This document shows positions 23,082 to 24,499 of a DNA stretch of 24,499 nucleotides, piece by piece. The stretch comes from SAR202 cluster bacterium (GTDB taxonomy: Bacteria; Chloroflexota; Dehalococcoidia; SAR202; CAJWER01). The stretch covers positions 1-24,499 of the forward strand of contig JASLXL010000006.1 of the NCBI GenBank assembly GCA_030740335.1, given 5' to 3'. Numbering within the stretch: the first letter of the stretch is position 1; the number at the start of each line of letters is the position of its first letter. The notes beneath the pieces were generated by a model that saw only the letters and a list, made by a program, of their open reading frames with translations, was not told where the DNA came from and ran no database searches. The translations under genes were made by a program, and so were the position numbers.

Positions 23082-24431
23082 ATGGCCCCCATCAAACTAA
23101 ACGGCAACCGGCAACTGTTAATCGACGACGGGGTCATCGACGAAGTCAACGGCCTCACCCAGGTTCTGAACCAGCCCACGCCCTATGCCGGCAACCCGAT
23201 CCTCCGACCGTCTCCCCCGTGGGAGCACGACGTGGGATTCTTAGGAACGGTCGTACGTGACGACACCGACACATTCAGGGCCTGGTACCAGAGCTGGGTC
23301 GACGAGTCATACCCGGCCTGCTACGCCACCTCCGAAGATGGCATCCACTGGCACAAGCCCGAGCTAGGCATCCACGAAGTTTCTGGTTCAACAGCCAACA
23401 ACAGGATCCTGAACGAAGCATGCGTGCCGAACGTGATCATCGAGCCCAACGACCCCGATCCGGCTCGACGGTACAAGATGCTGTACTGGGATTTTTCGAT
23501 CCCACGCAAACCTGGATGGGCCTCGGCTTCCGTTGCCTTCTCGCCCGACGGAATTCACTGGACCGAACACCCCGGCAATCCCATTCTCACCGGCACCGGC
23601 GACACCCACACCATCCTAGGTTGGGACGAATCCGTGGGCAAGTACGTCGCCTATATACGCCCTCGACGCCAGTACGAGGGCGGCCCTAACGTCCGGGTAA
23701 TCGGCCGCTCAGTCAGCGACGACTTCATAAACTGGACGATGCCTGAAGTAGCCTTGGCCCCCGACGAAGACGAACCCGACCTCGAGTTCTACGGCATGCC
23801 CGTGTTCAAATACGAGGGCCTGTACCTCGGGCTGCCATGGGCCTACCACACCTACCCGGAGGAGCCCCATCCGAGGCGCGCCGGTACCACCGACATCCAA
23901 CTCGCAGTGAGCCGCGACGGCATCGATTGGCAGCGTGCCGGCGACCGCCATACCTTCATCCCTCTTGGCGCAAACGGCAAGATGGACCAGGGAATGGTCA
24001 GTGCCGCCAAGGAACCCATCCGCATGAGCGACGAGCTGTGGTTCTACGGCGTGGCATCCGACGGCGACCACGGCACCACCCACCGCAACGCCCGAGGCAC
24101 GCTGTCCAAGCTCAGGCTCGACGGCTTTGTCTCCCTCAATGCTGGCGACGAGGTCGGCACACTTCTCACAAAGCCGATACTCTGCGAGGACGGACAGATC
24201 ACCGTGAACGCGGACGCCCGCGGCGGCACAGTAGCCATCGCCGTTCTGGACGAGGATGGGACCCAGCACGAGGACATGCGGATGATAGATTGCGCCGTCC
24301 TCGACACCGACTCCGTCCGTCACAGGGTCACATGGCGCGACCACGCGTCCCTGAACCACCTGAAAGGCAAGACCATCCGGCTGAAGTTCTACGTAAAATC
24401 AGCCAAACTATTCTCATTCGCAATCGAGTAG
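23082..24431 (+). CDS. Beta-propeller glycoside hydrolase-like protein (GH32/GH43/GH130-like)
   Basis: A 449-residue soluble protein without signal peptide. It contains at least three propeller-blade motifs of the S-x-DGIxW type: YATSEDGIHWHKPELG, VAFSPDGIHWTEHPGNPIL and LAVSRDGIDWQRAG, separated by about 70 to 130 residues, with strands such as YKMLYWD, KYVAYIRPR and GLYLGLPWAY. This is the five-bladed furanosidase/phosphorylase-like propeller shared by GH32, GH43, GH68 and GH130. Acidic residues typical of their centres are plentiful but the catalytic set cannot be assigned. The C-terminal ~100 residues (from GFVSLNAGDEVGTLLTKP) look like a beta-sandwich as in GH32. The start at 23082 has AGGAG six bases upstream; the longer in-frame start at 22914 adds a Cys/Arg-rich stretch unlike the rest. 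Product probably cytoplasmic. Confidence 0.78.
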   Translation: MAPIKLNGNRQLLIDDGVIDEVNGLTQVLNQPTPYAGNPILRPSPPWEHDVGFLGTVVRDDTDTFRAWYQSWVDESYPACYATSEDGIHWHKPELGIHEVSGSTANNRILNEACVPNVIIEPNDPDPARRYKMLYWDFSIPRKPGWASASVAFSPDGIHWTEHPGNPILTGTGDTHTILGWDESVGKYVAYIRPRRQYEGGPNVRVIGRSVSDDFINWTMPEVALAPDEDEPDLEFYGMPVFKYEGLYLGLPWAYHTYPEEPHPRRAGTTDIQLAVSRDGIDWQRAGDRHTFIPLGANGKMDQGMVSAAKEPIRMSDELWFYGVASDGDHGTTHRNARGTLSKLRLDGFVSLNAGDEVGTLLTKPILCEDGQITVNADARGGTVAIAVLDEDGTQHEDMRMIDCAVLDTDSVRHRVTWRDHASLNHLKGKTIRLKFYVKSAKLFSFAIE

Positions 24432-24499
24432 GGACGCGGCCCCTTTTGGGTGGACAGAGGTGCTTTTTCCCCATACTTTCCTGGATTCACCCCATTACA

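Overview
The window looks like chromosomal DNA from an uncultured Chloroflexota bacterium, most likely of the marine SAR202/Dehalococcoidia type. This is an inference from protein character: substrate-binding lipoproteins with a Glu/Val/Lys-rich stalk, an HNH protein of the VLVLNQNY type, a DUF5808 protein, many class III/V aminotransferases and glycosidase-like propellers, and moderate-to-high GC. No rRNA or other taxonomic marker is present. There is no phage module, CRISPR array or complete insertion sequence.

Layout. 1-1230: the start of a pyridoxamine-phosphate-oxidase-like gene (minus) diverges from a D-2-hydroxyacid dehydrogenase (plus). 1318-1392: tRNA-Arg(CCG). 1596-2477: a lipoprotein with an uninterrupted collagen-like Gly-X-Y tract. 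2544-5240: glmU and a CNNM/CorC-type CBS protein, one minus-strand unit. 5568-6744: cvpA and an HNH endonuclease, plus strand, divergent from glmU. 6777-7856: an M19 dipeptidase. 7857-8519: apparently empty. 8520-11209: small genes around two paralogous cupredoxin-like lipoproteins in opposite orientation, whose copper ligands are partly (first copy) or wholly (second copy) lost. 11350-11538: C-terminal remnant of an integrase-type transposase.

11604-19064 is a minus-strand block: class V aminotransferase, class I/II aminotransferase (1-bp overlap), a 326-bp control region with a perfect 22-bp palindrome, a GHL10-like TIM-barrel protein, an oligopeptide-type substrate-binding lipoprotein, a strong hairpin, and two permeases. 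No ATPase gene follows; the block ends at the transposase remnant and its other end abuts tRNA-Gln(TTG). It can be read as a transferred or rearranged catabolic and uptake island for an unidentified amino-containing substrate.

19260-24431: a DUF5808 membrane protein, a kelch-repeat pseudogene with at least three lesions, a TauE/SafE permease, and a divergent pair formed by a glutamate-1-semialdehyde-aminomutase-like class III aminotransferase and a beta-propeller glycosidase-like protein. The most useful observations are the degenerating cupredoxin pair, the aminotransferase/TIM-barrel/transporter block with its palindrome and hairpin, the collagen-like lipoprotein and the kelch pseudogene. 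No wholly new defence or mobile system could be demonstrated from the sequence alone.
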